Assembly: GCA_963710665.1 (NCBI GenBank)
Contig: CAVQBC010000008.1
Span: 1,116,001-1,180,000, forward strand
Origin: CAVQBC01 sp963710665
Lineage (GTDB): Bacteria; Actinomycetota; Thermoleophilia; Solirubrobacterales; Solirubrobacteraceae
Reading direction: 5' to 3'
DNA length: 64,000 nt
In this document: positions 26,118 through 34,525 of the stretch, piece by piece
Layout: each line of letters begins with the position of its first letter
How positions within the stretch are numbered: position 1 is the first letter of the stretch
Position numbers and translations under genes: made by a program
Notes under the pieces: model-generated
Told to the model about the DNA's origin: nothing
What the model saw: only the letters and a program-made list of their open reading frames with translations
The model's database searches: none

Positions 26118-28340
26118 GTGATCGCCGCGATGGAACGGCTGCGGGCGCAGGTCCTCGTGTTGGCCGCCGTGCTCGTCGTCCTCGGCCTCGCCGCCGGGCC
26201 CGCGAGCGCGCAGCAGCCCCCGGGCCCGGACGGGGGCGGCAGCGACTTCTTCGTGACCATCGGCGCGCGCCAGTGCCCGAGCTACGAGGCCATCCGGGCC
26301 AACCGGGCCCGCAACAACATCCAGGAGAGCCTGCGCGACCTCGGGGCGGACACGCCGTACACGCAGGGCCAGGCCGTCGACCCCGCCATCGAGCAGTCCA
26401 CGCAGCCGGACTGCACGCCGATCACCGGCTGGCGCTTCACGCTGGGGACCGGCATCGCGCCGGGCAGGGTGGTGGGCCCGTGGGGGTCGCTCTCTGTCGT
26501 GAGCTCGCCGTTCTCCACCGACGTCACGACCCAGGCCTCCGTCCCCGACCGTGACGGCCAGGGCCGCCCGCTGGCGGGCACGTCGATCGCCGGTGCCACG
26601 ACCATCGAGCTGACCGAGGAGCAGGCGAAGCTGGCGGAGGCGTCCAGCCGGCTGTGGATCCAGGGCGGCACCCCGACCGACCCCGTGCTCGCGAACGTGC
26701 CCGCGTTCGCGGACGAGTTCGGCTTCGGGGCCCTGCGGTGCGCCATCGACAACCTCAACGGCGACAACGTCGAGTGGATCAAGTTCCCGGCCGGAAGCCG
26801 GCACGTCTACTGCTTCGCGTACTACGTGACGCCGCCGCCGACCAGCGGGACGATCGTGATCCGCAAGGAGGTCTCGGACCCCCCGCAGGCCGACCAGACG
26901 TTCATCTTCGAGGGCGGCATCTCCTACACGCCCGACGGGCGCTTCCCGCTGGTGGTCTCGAAGGGCAAGCCGGCTTCGGCGACCTTCTTCCGCGCCGCCA
27001 CCGGCCCGGGCGACGAGCCGTGGACGGTGCGCGAGCTCGTGCCGTCGGGCTGGCGGCTCACCGGCCTGTCGTGCACAGCCAACGGGAGCGTCGTCCAGAC
27101 CGACTCGGCGAACGCCGCGGTGGCGATCCGCCTGCTGGCCGGCGACACCGTGACCTGCACGTTCACCGACGCCCTGCGCCCGCCGCCCGGGCAGCTGCTG
27201 ATCCGCAAGGTCACGGCGGGCGCGGTCGGGACGTTCCCCTTCGGCGTCCGGCCGGCGGACGGGGGTGAGCTGCTGCGCGCGACCGCCACGACGACCGAGC
27301 CGGGCGTCGCCGTCGATGCCGAGCCGGGGCCGTTCGAGCTCGACCCGGGGACATACCGCGTGGCGGAGCGCCTGCCCGCCGCCCGCGGGGGACGCTGGCA
27401 TCAGGCCGCGGTGAACTGCAACGCCCGGCGCGCCGCCCGCTCGGCGCCGACCGAGGTCACCATCACCGCGGGCGGCGGCGTGGTCTGCCTGTTCGAGAAC
27501 GTCTTCGTCCCGTCCGGGTCGATCGCGATCGCCAAGGTCACGCGCGGCGGCACGGGTGCCACCGGGTTCGTCGTCACGCCCCTCGCCGATCCCGGGCGGC
27601 AGTACGTCAAGCGCGCGGCGACCAGGGTCGCGGGCCGTCCCGCGCTCGCCCGCGGCGACTCGACGCGGCGGCTGCCGCTCGGCCGGTACGTGATCCACGA
27701 GACCGGGACGGTCTCCGAGCAGGACGGTCGCTGGACGCTCGTGTCGGTGCGGTGCGCCGGGGAGCTGCGACCGTTCGCGCAGGGCCGCGTCGTCGTCGAG
27801 CTCACGCGCGAGCAGCCGGACCTGGGGTGCCGCTTCCTCAACGAGCTCACGACCGACACGCAGCCGCTTCCGGAGCCCGAGCCGCCGGCGACCCCCATGG
27901 AGCCGGGAACCGCCGCCGCCGCTCGTCCGGACCTCGTCGTCACCAAGCGCGCGCTGCGCTCCCGCGTCCGGCTCGGGTCCGTCGCCCGGTTCGAGGTCAC
28001 GGTGCGCAACGCCGGAGCGGCGGCGGCCGAGGAGGTCGTGGTGAACGACCTGCCCAACCTGCACGGCCGGCTCGTGTCCGGGCGGGCGCAGCCGGGCGAC
28101 TGCGACGACCGCATCCTGATGATCTGCCGCATCGGGCTGCTCGGGCCGGGCGAGCGGACCACGATCCGCGTCGGCGTCCGTGCGACCGGGGGGCCGTCGC
28201 TGCTCAACCGCGTGGTCGCGGGCTCCTCCACGCCGGAGGAGCGGCTGGACAACAACATCGCGCGGTCGCCCGTCCGCGTCCGTCCGCGCGGCGGCGGGCC
28301 CTGCCCGCGGATCGCCCGCACCGCGCACGCGGCCTGCTGA
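26118..28340 (+). CDS. Large secreted protein with three prealbumin-like repeats and a DUF11 domain
   Basis: The 740-residue product has a signal peptide (hydrophobic core LVLAAVLVVLGLAAG, cleavage after ASA) and a 200-residue unique N-terminal region with a few cysteines. Three repeats of about 100 residues follow (starting IVIRKEVSD, LLIRKVTAG, IAIAKVTRG), each with a C..F.(N/D)-type end strand containing cysteine (VTCTFTDAL, VVCLFENVF, LGCRFLNEL); these look like SpaA/prealbumin-type beta sandwiches. After a Pro-rich linker comes a DUF11-like domain (PDLVVTKRALRSRVRLGSVARFEVTVRNAG). No LPXTG or transmembrane anchor is seen. It is probably a surface or matrix protein. An ATG at 26130 is an alternative start. 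Confidence 0.8.
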   Translation: MIAAMERLRAQVLVLAAVLVVLGLAAGPASAQQPPGPDGGGSDFFVTIGARQCPSYEAIRANRARNNIQESLRDLGADTPYTQGQAVDPAIEQSTQPDCTPITGWRFTLGTGIAPGRVVGPWGSLSVVSSPFSTDVTTQASVPDRDGQGRPLAGTSIAGATTIELTEEQAKLAEASSRLWIQGGTPTDPVLANVPAFADEFGFGALRCAIDNLNGDNVEWIKFPAGSRHVYCFAYYVTPPPTSGTIVIRKEVSDPPQADQTFIFEGGISYTPDGRFPLVVSKGKPASATFFRAATGPGDEPWTVRELVPSGWRLTGLSCTANGSVVQTDSANAAVAIRLLAGDTVTCTFTDALRPPPGQLLIRKVTAGAVGTFPFGVRPADGGELLRATATTTEPGVAVDAEPGPFELDPGTYRVAERLPAARGGRWHQAAVNCNARRAARSAPTEVTITAGGGVVCLFENVFVPSGSIAIAKVTRGGTGATGFVVTPLADPGRQYVKRAATRVAGRPALARGDSTRRLPLGRYVIHETGTVSEQDGRWTLVSVRCAGELRPFAQGRVVVELTREQPDLGCRFLNELTTDTQPLPEPEPPATPMEPGTAAAARPDLVVTKRALRSRVRLGSVARFEVTVRNAGAAAAEEVVVNDLPNLHGRLVSGRAQPGDCDDRILMICRIGLLGPGERTTIRVGVRATGGPSLLNRVVAGSSTPEERLDNNIARSPVRVRPRGGGPCPRIARTAHAAC

Positions 28341-28442
28341 CCGGTGCGCCGCGCGGAATGTCCGCGCCGTCCACGACGTTTGTTCCTGGAATGGCACCGC
28401 ACGCCGCCAAGATCGCCCCAAGGTCCTGCCAACGAGCGCGCG

Positions 28443-28448
28443 TACGGT
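28443..28448 (+). promoter_or_regulatory. -10 hexamer TACGGT for the 85-residue ORF
   Basis: It ends 6 bases before the ATG at 28455 and is the main reason for accepting this small gene. Confidence 0.4.
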
Positions 28449-28454
28449 CGGCCC

Positions 28455-28712
28455 ATGACCTACCAGGAGCACACCCAACCCATCCACCTCGCCCCCGTCG
28501 TGCAGCTGTCCGCCTGGCAGCGGCGGAAGCTGTCGGCCCTCGAGACCTCGAGCGAGCGCCTGCACCTGCACGGCCGCGATCGCGGAGGCACGGTCCATTT
28601 CGCCACTCCCGCGCGGTTCACCGAGACGGGATCGCTCGTGTGGCCGCGGTACGGGACGATGAGCGCCGACGGAGAGCTGGACTGGCACGTGTTGCCGCCG
28701 ACCGTCGCCTGA
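28455..28712 (+). CDS. Small hypothetical protein (85 residues)
   Basis: The protein begins MTYQEHTQPIHLAP and is basic and His-rich in the middle (ERLHLHGRDRGGTVHF), ending in DGELDWHVLPPTVA. I know no family for it. It has no signal peptide or membrane segment. Support comes from the leaderless-type -10 and from its codon pattern. Confidence 0.5.
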   Translation: MTYQEHTQPIHLAPVVQLSAWQRRKLSALETSSERLHLHGRDRGGTVHFATPARFTETGSLVWPRYGTMSADGELDWHVLPPTVA

Positions 28713-28917
28713 GCGCCGGTAGCCCGGAGACTCGCCTGACGGCTCGTCTCTGGGGAGTTCGGCGGCCGGCCGCGCCGCGGGTGCCGGCGACGGTGGGCCG
28801 AGCTCCGGGCGGGCGGTGACCGTGGGGGTTCCCGCACCGTCCCCGGGCGGTCGGCCGCCCGCCGGAGGCAGGTTCTCACCAGCGACCGGCGAACCTGGTG
28901 CTGGGAGCCTCGGCGGC

Positions 28918-29469
28918 GTGACCACCTCCACTCTTTCGGCGACGTGCCAGGCCCCGGCGTTCCGCGCGTTCACCCGCGCGGCCGAGGCGCTGATGGACGA
29001 CCCGCATGCCATCGCCGGCCGGCTCGAGCGGCTGCTCGCGCAGGACGGATGGCTCGCGGCCGAGCACCAGGCGCCCGGTACCGACAGCTACCGCCAGCAC
29101 CTGCTCTACGTGTCCCCGTGCCGCGGGCTGTCGGTCGTCTCGCTCGTCTGGCGGCCCGGGCAGCGCACGCCGATCCACGACCACGTGGCGTGGTGCATCG
29201 TCGGCGTCTACCGCGGGCTCGAGCACGAGACGCGCTACCGCCTGGTCGAGACCGGCCGCGAGCCGTGCCTGGTCCCCTCGGGCAGCGTCGAGGCGCGCCC
29301 CGGGCACGTCGAGACGCTCGTGCCGCCCGTCGACAACATCCACATGGTCACCGCCGGCGGCGCCGGCCTCACGATCTCGATCCACGTCTACGGCGCCGAC
29401 ATCGAGCTCCTCGGGTCGAGCATCCACCGGCGCTTCGACGACCTCGCGCTGCTCCCGCAGGCCGCCTGA
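28918..29469 (+). CDS. Cysteine dioxygenase-like cupin (type I CDO family)
   Basis: The 183-residue single cupin domain carries the metal motif TPIHDHVAWCIVGVYRG and a later DNIHMV histidine, the 3-His iron site of thiol dioxygenases. Members oxidise cysteine or other small thiols with oxygen. The exact substrate is not evident. The GTG at 28918 is preferred; the frame is open to 28816. Confidence 0.8.
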   Translation: MTTSTLSATCQAPAFRAFTRAAEALMDDPHAIAGRLERLLAQDGWLAAEHQAPGTDSYRQHLLYVSPCRGLSVVSLVWRPGQRTPIHDHVAWCIVGVYRGLEHETRYRLVETGREPCLVPSGSVEARPGHVETLVPPVDNIHMVTAGGAGLTISIHVYGADIELLGSSIHRRFDDLALLPQAA

Positions 29470-29504
29470 CACGCGCGGCCACGGGAGATAGGCTCGCGCC
29501 CGTC

Positions 29505-30287
29505 GTGGGCACGAGCGAGCCTGACACCCGCCAGCCCGTCCGAGGGTCGCGATGGGCACGGTTCCTCGTCGGCTTCGTCGTGATCTGGGGCGTGCTCGCG
29601 GGGACGACCGAGATCGACGCGAGCGGCCGGATCGGGCTGCTCATCCTCGCCGCGACGATGCTGGCGGCGGTGCTCGTCGAGGTGCTGCTGTTCGGCACCC
29701 CGCGCGACCGGGTGCTGGCGACGCTCGGCTTCCGCCGGCCGCGGGGACGGCCGATGCTGGCCGCGGCGGTGGTGTCCGTGGCGGTCCTCGCCGTCTACCC
29801 GCTGCTGACGGCCGTCACGGGGGAGACGGTGCAGCTGCGCGACGACTGGGCGTGGCTGCTGATCGGGCTGTTCGCGCTCCACGGGCTCGCCGAGGAGCTC
29901 GCGTGGCGCGGCTACACGTTCGCGCGGCTCCGCGCCGGGCGCAGCTTCGCCGCGGCCGTGTGGCTGACCATGCCGCTGCTCGCGGCGACCCACGTGCCCG
30001 TGATCTTCGACAACGGCATCGTGGTGGGGGTGGGGGCGGTCATCACCGCGGCGGTGACGACCCTGCCGCTGGCGTACCTCTACGAGACCTCGGGGCGGAC
30101 GCTGTGGCCGCCCGCGCTCGTGCACACCGCGATCGACACCTTCAAGCTCGTCGAGATCCCCGACGCGGCGACGACCGCCTTCTCGATGCTGCTGATCGTC
30201 GTCAGCCTCGGCGTGCCGATGCTCGTCTTCGCGTTCCCGCGCCGCTGGCTCGAGGGCGAGGGCGGCAGGGGGCTCGCGCCCGCCTGA
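29505..30287 (+). CDS. CPBP family intramembrane metalloprotease (second copy)
   Basis: The 260-residue membrane protein has about seven hydrophobic segments and the CPBP motifs EELAWRGYTF, a His in LAATHVPV and ALVHTAIDTF. It is only distantly similar to the copy at 19260. A TAGGCT hexamer ends 10 bases before the GTG start. Confidence 0.85.
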   Translation: MGTSEPDTRQPVRGSRWARFLVGFVVIWGVLAGTTEIDASGRIGLLILAATMLAAVLVEVLLFGTPRDRVLATLGFRRPRGRPMLAAAVVSVAVLAVYPLLTAVTGETVQLRDDWAWLLIGLFALHGLAEELAWRGYTFARLRAGRSFAAAVWLTMPLLAATHVPVIFDNGIVVGVGAVITAAVTTLPLAYLYETSGRTLWPPALVHTAIDTFKLVEIPDAATTAFSMLLIVVSLGVPMLVFAFPRRWLEGEGGRGLAPA

Positions 30288-30320
30288 GGCGGGCGGCGAG
30301 GAGAGCGCGAGGAACGCCCG

Positions 30321-30336
30321 GCCGCCCCCGGGCGGC
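30321..30336. terminator. Bidirectional terminator-like hairpin
   Basis: GCCGCCC-CC-GGGCGGC lies between the convergent CPBP and HAD genes; weaker flanking GAGGC/GCCTC complementarity extends it. Confidence 0.5.
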
Positions 30337-30350
30337 AAGGCCTCGTCCGC

Positions 30351-31211
30351 TCAGCCCAGCTCGTCCGCCAGGTCGGCGATCGAGTCCACGATCCGCGACG
30401 CGCGGTACGGGTGGCGCTCGGCCTCCTCGCGGGTGGTCAGCCCCGTGAGCACGAGGATGGTCTCGAGGCCTGCCTCGAGGCCGGAGACGACGTCGGTGTC
30501 CATGCGGTCGCCGATCATCGCGGCGGTCTCCGAGTGGGCGTCGAGCTTGTTCAGCGCGGTGCGCATCATCAGCGGGTTGGGCTTGCCGACGAAGTACGGC
30601 TCGACGCCGGTCGCGCGGCTGATCAGGGCCGCCACGGAGCCGGTCGCGGGGAGCGGGCCCTCGGCGCTCGGGCCGGTGGCGTCGGGGTTGGTGGCGATGA
30701 AGCGGGCGCCGTTCTCGATGAGGCGGATGGCGCGGGTGATGCGCTCGAAGCTGTAGGTGCGCGTCTCGCCGAGCACGACGTAGTCGGGGTCGCGGTCGGT
30801 GAGCGTGTAGCCGGCCTCGTGCAGCGCGGTGGTCAGCCCCGCCTCGCCGATCACGTAGGCCGACCCGCCGGGCCGCTGGTCCTCGAGGAAGCGGGCCATG
30901 GCGAGCGCCGAGGTCCACAGCGCCTCCTCGGGCACGTCGATGCCGCTGACGCGCAGCCGGGCCGCGAGATCCCGGCGGGTGTAGATGGAGTTGTTGGTCA
31001 GCACGAGGAACGGCCGCTCGAGCTCGCGCAGGCGCGCGATGAAGTGGTCTGCGCCGGGGATCGCCTGCTCCTCGTGGACGAGCACGCCGTCCATGTCCAT
31101 CAGCCACGAGACGATCTCGCGCCGGGCGTGCGGCGAGGACGTCGCGGGGGCGGGATGGGCGAGATGGCCGTTCGCAGTGGCGGCGGCCGGTTCCTGGAAT
31201 ACGGTGTTCAT
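30351..31211 (-). CDS. HAD-superfamily hydrolase, NagD-like (IIA subfamily)
   Basis: The 286-residue protein has an N-terminal Ala/His-rich extension of about 33 residues, then the HAD motif I DMDGVLVHEE, motif II TNNS, and motif III/IV KPNPLM and GDRMDTDV with the C2a-type cap of NagD sugar phosphatases. The C-terminus holds a conserved GL.TREEA segment. The likely substrate is a small phosphate ester. AGGAGA lies about 11 bases before the ATG. Confidence 0.88.
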   Translation of the reverse strand: MNTVFQEPAAATANGHLAHPAPATSSPHARREIVSWLMDMDGVLVHEEQAIPGADHFIARLRELERPFLVLTNNSIYTRRDLAARLRVSGIDVPEEALWTSALAMARFLEDQRPGGSAYVIGEAGLTTALHEAGYTLTDRDPDYVVLGETRTYSFERITRAIRLIENGARFIATNPDATGPSAEGPLPATGSVAALISRATGVEPYFVGKPNPLMMRTALNKLDAHSETAAMIGDRMDTDVVSGLEAGLETILVLTGLTTREEAERHPYRASRIVDSIADLADELG

Positions 31212-31336
31212 CGTCTCAGCGTCTCCTGTTGGCGGGCGGGTGGCACATGGCCTCCCATAAGTCGTACGCCGGTCGCGTGAAGGGGTTGCGGGGCTGTGAG
31301 CAGGCGCACATTCGCGCGGCCCGTCACGATGCACCG

Positions 31337-32179
31337 GTGAACCGAGCCACTCCGATGACCCGCACCGCGGCCGGCGGCCTCGAGGTCGAGGGTCCGCACC
31401 TCGGGCGGCGGCTGGCGGCGGTCGGCGTCGCAGCCGGCCTGCTCGGCGGCATGCTCGGCGTGGGCGGCGGGATCATCATCGTACCGGGCCTCATCTGGGC
31501 GGCGGGGCTGGGCCGCCACATGGCGACCGGGACGTCGCTCGTGGCGATCCTGCCGATCGCGATCGTCGGCACGCTCACCTACGCGCTCAGCCCCGGTGGC
31601 GCCTTCGACCCCGGCGCGAGCGCGATCCTCGCCGCCGGGAGCCTGACCGGCGCGGTGCTCGGCGCCCAGGCGAACGCCCGCATGACCGAGCGCGGGCTGC
31701 GGATCGCGTTCGCGATCGTCAGCGGGCTGTTCGGCGCCCGGCTCGTGATCCCGCTCGGCTTCGGGTCGCCGAACGAGTCGATCCCGCTCGACGCGGGCGC
31801 CGTCGTCGTGCTCGCCCTCGTCGGGATGCTCGGCGGGGTCCTGTCCGGCCTGCTCGGCGTGGGGGGCAGCGGCGTGGTGATCGCGATCCTCGTCGTGGTG
31901 CTGGGCACGAGCCAGGTGCTCGCGCAGGGCGTCGCGCTGGCCGCCGTGATCCCGACCGTGATCGTGGCCTCGCTGACCCATCGCCGCCTGGGCTCGCTCG
32001 CGCCCCGGATCGGCCTGCGGGTGGGCCTGGCCGGCGTGCTCGGCGCCGTCCCCGGCGTGCTCTTGGCGATCGCGCTGCCGCACGACCTCCTGCGCACGGC
32101 CTTCGGGGCCTTCCTCATCTTCACCAGCGTGCGGATGCTGCGCGCGCTGTACCGCAGCAAGCCGGTGGCCGAGCCGTAG
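31337..32179 (+). CDS. TSUP (TauE/SafE) family membrane transporter
   Basis: The 280-residue protein has about eight transmembrane helices and two copies of the family glycine-rich signature (GGMLGVGGGIIIVPGLIW and GVLSGLLGVGGSGVVI). TSUP proteins export or import sulfite, sulfoacetate or related anions. The GTG at 31337 has a CACGAT hexamer 6 bases upstream; an ATG at 31355 is an alternative start. Confidence 0.87.
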   Translation: MNRATPMTRTAAGGLEVEGPHLGRRLAAVGVAAGLLGGMLGVGGGIIIVPGLIWAAGLGRHMATGTSLVAILPIAIVGTLTYALSPGGAFDPGASAILAAGSLTGAVLGAQANARMTERGLRIAFAIVSGLFGARLVIPLGFGSPNESIPLDAGAVVVLALVGMLGGVLSGLLGVGGSGVVIAILVVVLGTSQVLAQGVALAAVIPTVIVASLTHRRLGSLAPRIGLRVGLAGVLGAVPGVLLAIALPHDLLRTAFGAFLIFTSVRMLRALYRSKPVAEP

Positions 32180-32202
32180 CCGGAAGCCGTCATCCTGTGG
32201 GC

Positions 32203-33069
32203 ATGACCTCGACCGCCTCGCAGGCCGTGCTGCCGGCGACGCTCCGCCTCGGCGCCGTGCACCTGACCGTGTCCGACCTCGACCGCTCCGTCGCCTACTA
32301 CCAGGACGCGATCGGGCTGCAGGTCCACCGCCGCGACGACGGGGTGGCCGCGCTCGGCGCGGGGGGCGAGGACCTGCTCGTGCTCACCGAGGAACCCGGC
32401 GCGCGCCCGGCCGGCCGCCACGCCGGGCTGTACCACTTCGCGCTGCTGCACCCCTCGCGCGAGGAGCTCGCCCGCGCCGTCCTGCGCCTGGCCGCCCGCC
32501 GCACGCCCGTCGACGGCGCCTCCGACCACGGCGTGTCGGAGGCGCTCTACCTCTCGGACCCCGACGGCAACGGGATCGAGCTCTACGCCGACCGCCCGCG
32601 CGACCAGTGGCCCCCGGCCGAGGGCGGGGAGCGCATCGGCATGTACACGATGGCGCTCGACGTCCGCGGGCTCGTGGACACCGTCGCGGGGGAGGAGCCG
32701 CGCCCCCACGCCGACGCCGGGCTGACCATGGGCCACGTGCACCTGCACGTCGGCGACCTGCAGCGGAGCCTCGGGTTCTACCGCGACGTCGTCGGCTTCG
32801 AGCGGATGGCCTCGCTGCCCAGCGCGGCCTTCGTGTCGGCCGGCGGCTATCACCACCACCTCGGCTTCAACACCTGGCGCGGGGAGGGGATCCCGCCCGC
32901 CCCGCCGGGGACGGTCGGCCTGCGCCACTGGACCGTGCTGCTCGACGACGAGGCGGACCTCGCGGCGCTGCGGGCGCGCCTCGAAGCCGCCGGCACCCCG
33001 CCCGACGGCGACTTCACCGTCCGCGACCCCTCGGGCAACGCCCTGCGCTTCGCGCTGGCGCCACGCTGA
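32203..33069 (+). CDS. Two-domain VOC protein, CatE/extradiol-dioxygenase-like
   Basis: The 288 residues hold two VOC domains (LGAVHLTVSDLDRSVAYYQDAIG and GHVHLHVGDLQRSLGFYRDVVG) with a DPDGNGIELY and a second HHHLGFNTW segment. The pattern is close to Bacillus CatE (catechol-2,3-dioxygenase-like). Metal ligands His and Glu are visible, but ring-cleavage activity cannot be claimed. A GTG at 32197 in frame is an alternative start. Confidence 0.83.
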   Translation: MTSTASQAVLPATLRLGAVHLTVSDLDRSVAYYQDAIGLQVHRRDDGVAALGAGGEDLLVLTEEPGARPAGRHAGLYHFALLHPSREELARAVLRLAARRTPVDGASDHGVSEALYLSDPDGNGIELYADRPRDQWPPAEGGERIGMYTMALDVRGLVDTVAGEEPRPHADAGLTMGHVHLHVGDLQRSLGFYRDVVGFERMASLPSAAFVSAGGYHHHLGFNTWRGEGIPPAPPGTVGLRHWTVLLDDEADLAALRARLEAAGTPPDGDFTVRDPSGNALRFALAPR

Positions 33070-33236
33070 GATCCTGTGCACCGGACGTTCACGCGTCCGT
33101 CCGCCGATGCCTGCTAGCGTCCGCGCGTGTGAGGCCGGGCCAGCGGCTCGGTGAAAGTAGTGCAGGCGCCCGCAGGTCGTTGCTCAGAAGCATCCTCCGC
33201 GTACGCAGCACGAGAACCGCCGTGGAGGGAGACGAC

Positions 33237-33440
33237 ATGGCGACAGGCACGGTGAAGTGGTTCAGCGATGACAAGGGGTACGGGTTCATCACCCCGGACG
33301 ACCCCGGCAAGGACCTCTTCGTGCATTTCAGCGGCATCGCCGGCGACGGCTTCCGGTCCCTCACCGAGGGCTCCAAGGTGTCCTACGACGCCGAGAACGG
33401 TCCCAAGGGACCGGCCGCCGTCAACGTCACGCCGATCTAG
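33237..33440 (+). CDS. Cold-shock protein (CspA family)
   Basis: The 67-residue OB-fold protein contains both RNA-binding motifs, KGYGFITP (RNP1) and DLFVHFS (RNP2). It acts as an RNA chaperone. A strong GGAGGGAG lies 7 bases before the ATG. The frame stays open upstream through the 5' leader to a GTG at 33129, which follows a TAGCGT hexamer by 8 bases, so a longer N-terminal form is possible. Confidence 0.95.
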   Translation: MATGTVKWFSDDKGYGFITPDDPGKDLFVHFSGIAGDGFRSLTEGSKVSYDAENGPKGPAAVNVTPI

Positions 33441-33466
33441 AACCGGCGCAGCCGCGAAACGCCAGG

Positions 33467-33487
33467 AGGGCCCGCACCGCGGGCCCT
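33467..33487 (+). terminator. Rho-independent-like terminator of the cold-shock gene
   Basis: AGGGCCCGC-ACC-GCGGGCCCT followed by TCGTCGTT, 27 bases after the stop. Confidence 0.75.
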
Positions 33488-33516
33488 TCGTCGTTCTGAC
33501 ACGATCGGCCCGGGAA

Positions 33517-33531
33517 TACCCCACTGGGGTA
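33517..33531. promoter_or_regulatory. CsoR-like copper operator
   Basis: TACCCC-ACT-GGGGTA is a perfect inverted repeat that ends 4 bases before the TAGGCT -10 of the HMA gene. G-tract palindromes of this type are bound by CsoR-family copper repressors; overlap with the promoter would allow repression. Confidence 0.55.
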
Positions 33532-33534
33532 CGG

Positions 33535-33540
33535 TAGGCT
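33535..33540 (+). promoter_or_regulatory. -10 hexamer TAGGCT for the HMA gene
   Basis: It ends 7 bases before the ATG at 33548 and only 4 bases after the palindrome. Confidence 0.5.
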
Positions 33541-33547
33541 GGTGGCG

Positions 33548-33763
33548 ATGACGACACGTACCTATCACGTGCCCGGCGTCAGCTGCGAGCACTGCGTCGC
33601 TGCGATCACCGAGGAGGTCGGGCAGGTCGCGGGCGTCGCGTCGGTCGAGGTCGCCCTCGACGCCAAGCGCGTCACCGTGCACGGCGCGCCGGTCGACGAC
33701 GCGGCGGTGCTCGCGGCCATCGACGAGGCGGGCTACGACGTCGCGGAGAACACCGGCGGCTGA
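33548..33763 (+). CDS. Heavy-metal-associated (CopZ-like) copper chaperone
   Basis: The 71-residue ferredoxin-like HMA domain starts TTRTYHVPGVSCEHC, where SCEHC is the metal-binding pair of cysteines (positions 12 and 15). CopZ-type proteins deliver Cu(I) to P-type ATPases. No ATPase gene is nearby. The operator-like palindrome in the promoter supports copper control. Confidence 0.88.
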   Translation: MTTRTYHVPGVSCEHCVAAITEEVGQVAGVASVEVALDAKRVTVHGAPVDDAAVLAAIDEAGYDVAENTGG

Positions 33764-33774
33764 GGAACGGGGCC

Positions 33775-33795
33775 GCACCGGCCGATTACCGGTGC
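33775..33795. terminator. Hairpin between the HMA gene and the next ORF
   Basis: GCACCGG-CCGATTA-CCGGTGC, a perfect 7-bp stem with a 7-base loop ending 1 base before the next ATG. It may terminate the HMA transcript or cover the next start. Confidence 0.4.
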
Positions 33796-33796
33796 G

Positions 33797-34498
33797 ATGG
33801 CCCAGCACGCCCACAGCTCCGCTCCGCCGCCCGTCCCGGGCGCGCTCGGCCGCGAGCTGGTGATCCGCCTCGAGGGCGCCGCGCGATCGTGGCGCCGGCG
33901 CCGCGCCGGCGAGGACGCGCTGCGGCTGAGCGCGGCGGGCATGGTGCTCGAGCACGAGCGCTGCCTGCGCGAGCCGCTGCGCGTCGGATACGGCGCGCTG
34001 GCGCTCGCCGTGGTCGAGCCCGGGGGCGCCCGCGCCGCCGCCGGCGAGGGCCGCTTCCCGATCCTGCGCCGCCTCGGCCCGACCAGCGTCGTCCCGCGCT
34101 CGGAGGGCATCGAGGGATGGTTGTGGACCAGCGCCGGCGGCTCGGCCCTGCCGATGTTGGGCGAGGACGGCGACGCCCCCAACGCGGTCGTGCTGTTCGC
34201 CCAGCCGCTCGGGGAGACCGTGGTCACCGCCGCGTTCGAGCCGGAGCTCGCGGCCGCCCTGGCCGCCCGCTCGCCGCTCGGCGTCCCCGCGGTGTACGGC
34301 CTGCTCCTGCGCATCGCCGATCCAGCGGAGGCGGACACGGCCCTCCGTCGCGCCGGGCTCGACCGGCCGCTCACCGACCGCGAGGTGCCGCCCATGCTGC
34401 GGCGCCACCTGCCGGGCGACCGCCCGGCGGACCCGCACGTACAGGTCGCCGACGCGCGCCGCACCGCGCGGTCGGTCGCGCCGCCGGGCATGGCCTGA
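33797..34498 (+). CDS. Hypothetical protein, 233 residues
   Basis: A soluble-looking protein (AQHAHSSAPPP at the start) with an N-terminal helical region (ALGRELVIRLEGAARSWRRRR), a central beta-rich part (PLRVGYGALALAVVE) and a Pro/Arg-rich C-terminus. No family or motif is recognised. Strong third-position GC bias supports it as coding. Confidence 0.65.
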   Translation: MAQHAHSSAPPPVPGALGRELVIRLEGAARSWRRRRAGEDALRLSAAGMVLEHERCLREPLRVGYGALALAVVEPGGARAAAGEGRFPILRRLGPTSVVPRSEGIEGWLWTSAGGSALPMLGEDGDAPNAVVLFAQPLGETVVTAAFEPELAAALAARSPLGVPAVYGLLLRIADPAEADTALRRAGLDRPLTDREVPPMLRRHLPGDRPADPHVQVADARRTARSVAPPGMA

Positions 34499-34511
34499 GC
34501 GCCCGACTCGC

Positions 34512-34517
34512 TACCGT
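34512..34517 (+). promoter_or_regulatory. -10 hexamer TACCGT for the small zinc-finger gene
   Basis: It ends 8 bases before the ATG at 34526. Confidence 0.4.
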
Positions 34518-34525
34518 GGGCGGCC

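Noticed and set aside
28713..28917. Structured leader or riboswitch before the cysteine-dioxygenase-like gene
   Set aside because: GC-rich partial hairpins occur but none matches a known riboswitch core and the stems have mismatches.
25620..29012. An open frame of 1130 codons on the minus strand
   Set aside because: It is antisense to the universal stress, secreted repeat and small ORF genes, has shadow-type composition (runs of Arg, Gly, Asp, Val) and no domain.
33779..33797. GCCGATTA just before the ATG at 33797, as in the sigma-28-like promoters
   Set aside because: No TCAAG or similar lies 14-15 bases upstream, and the bases form part of a hairpin loop; kept only as a hairpin.
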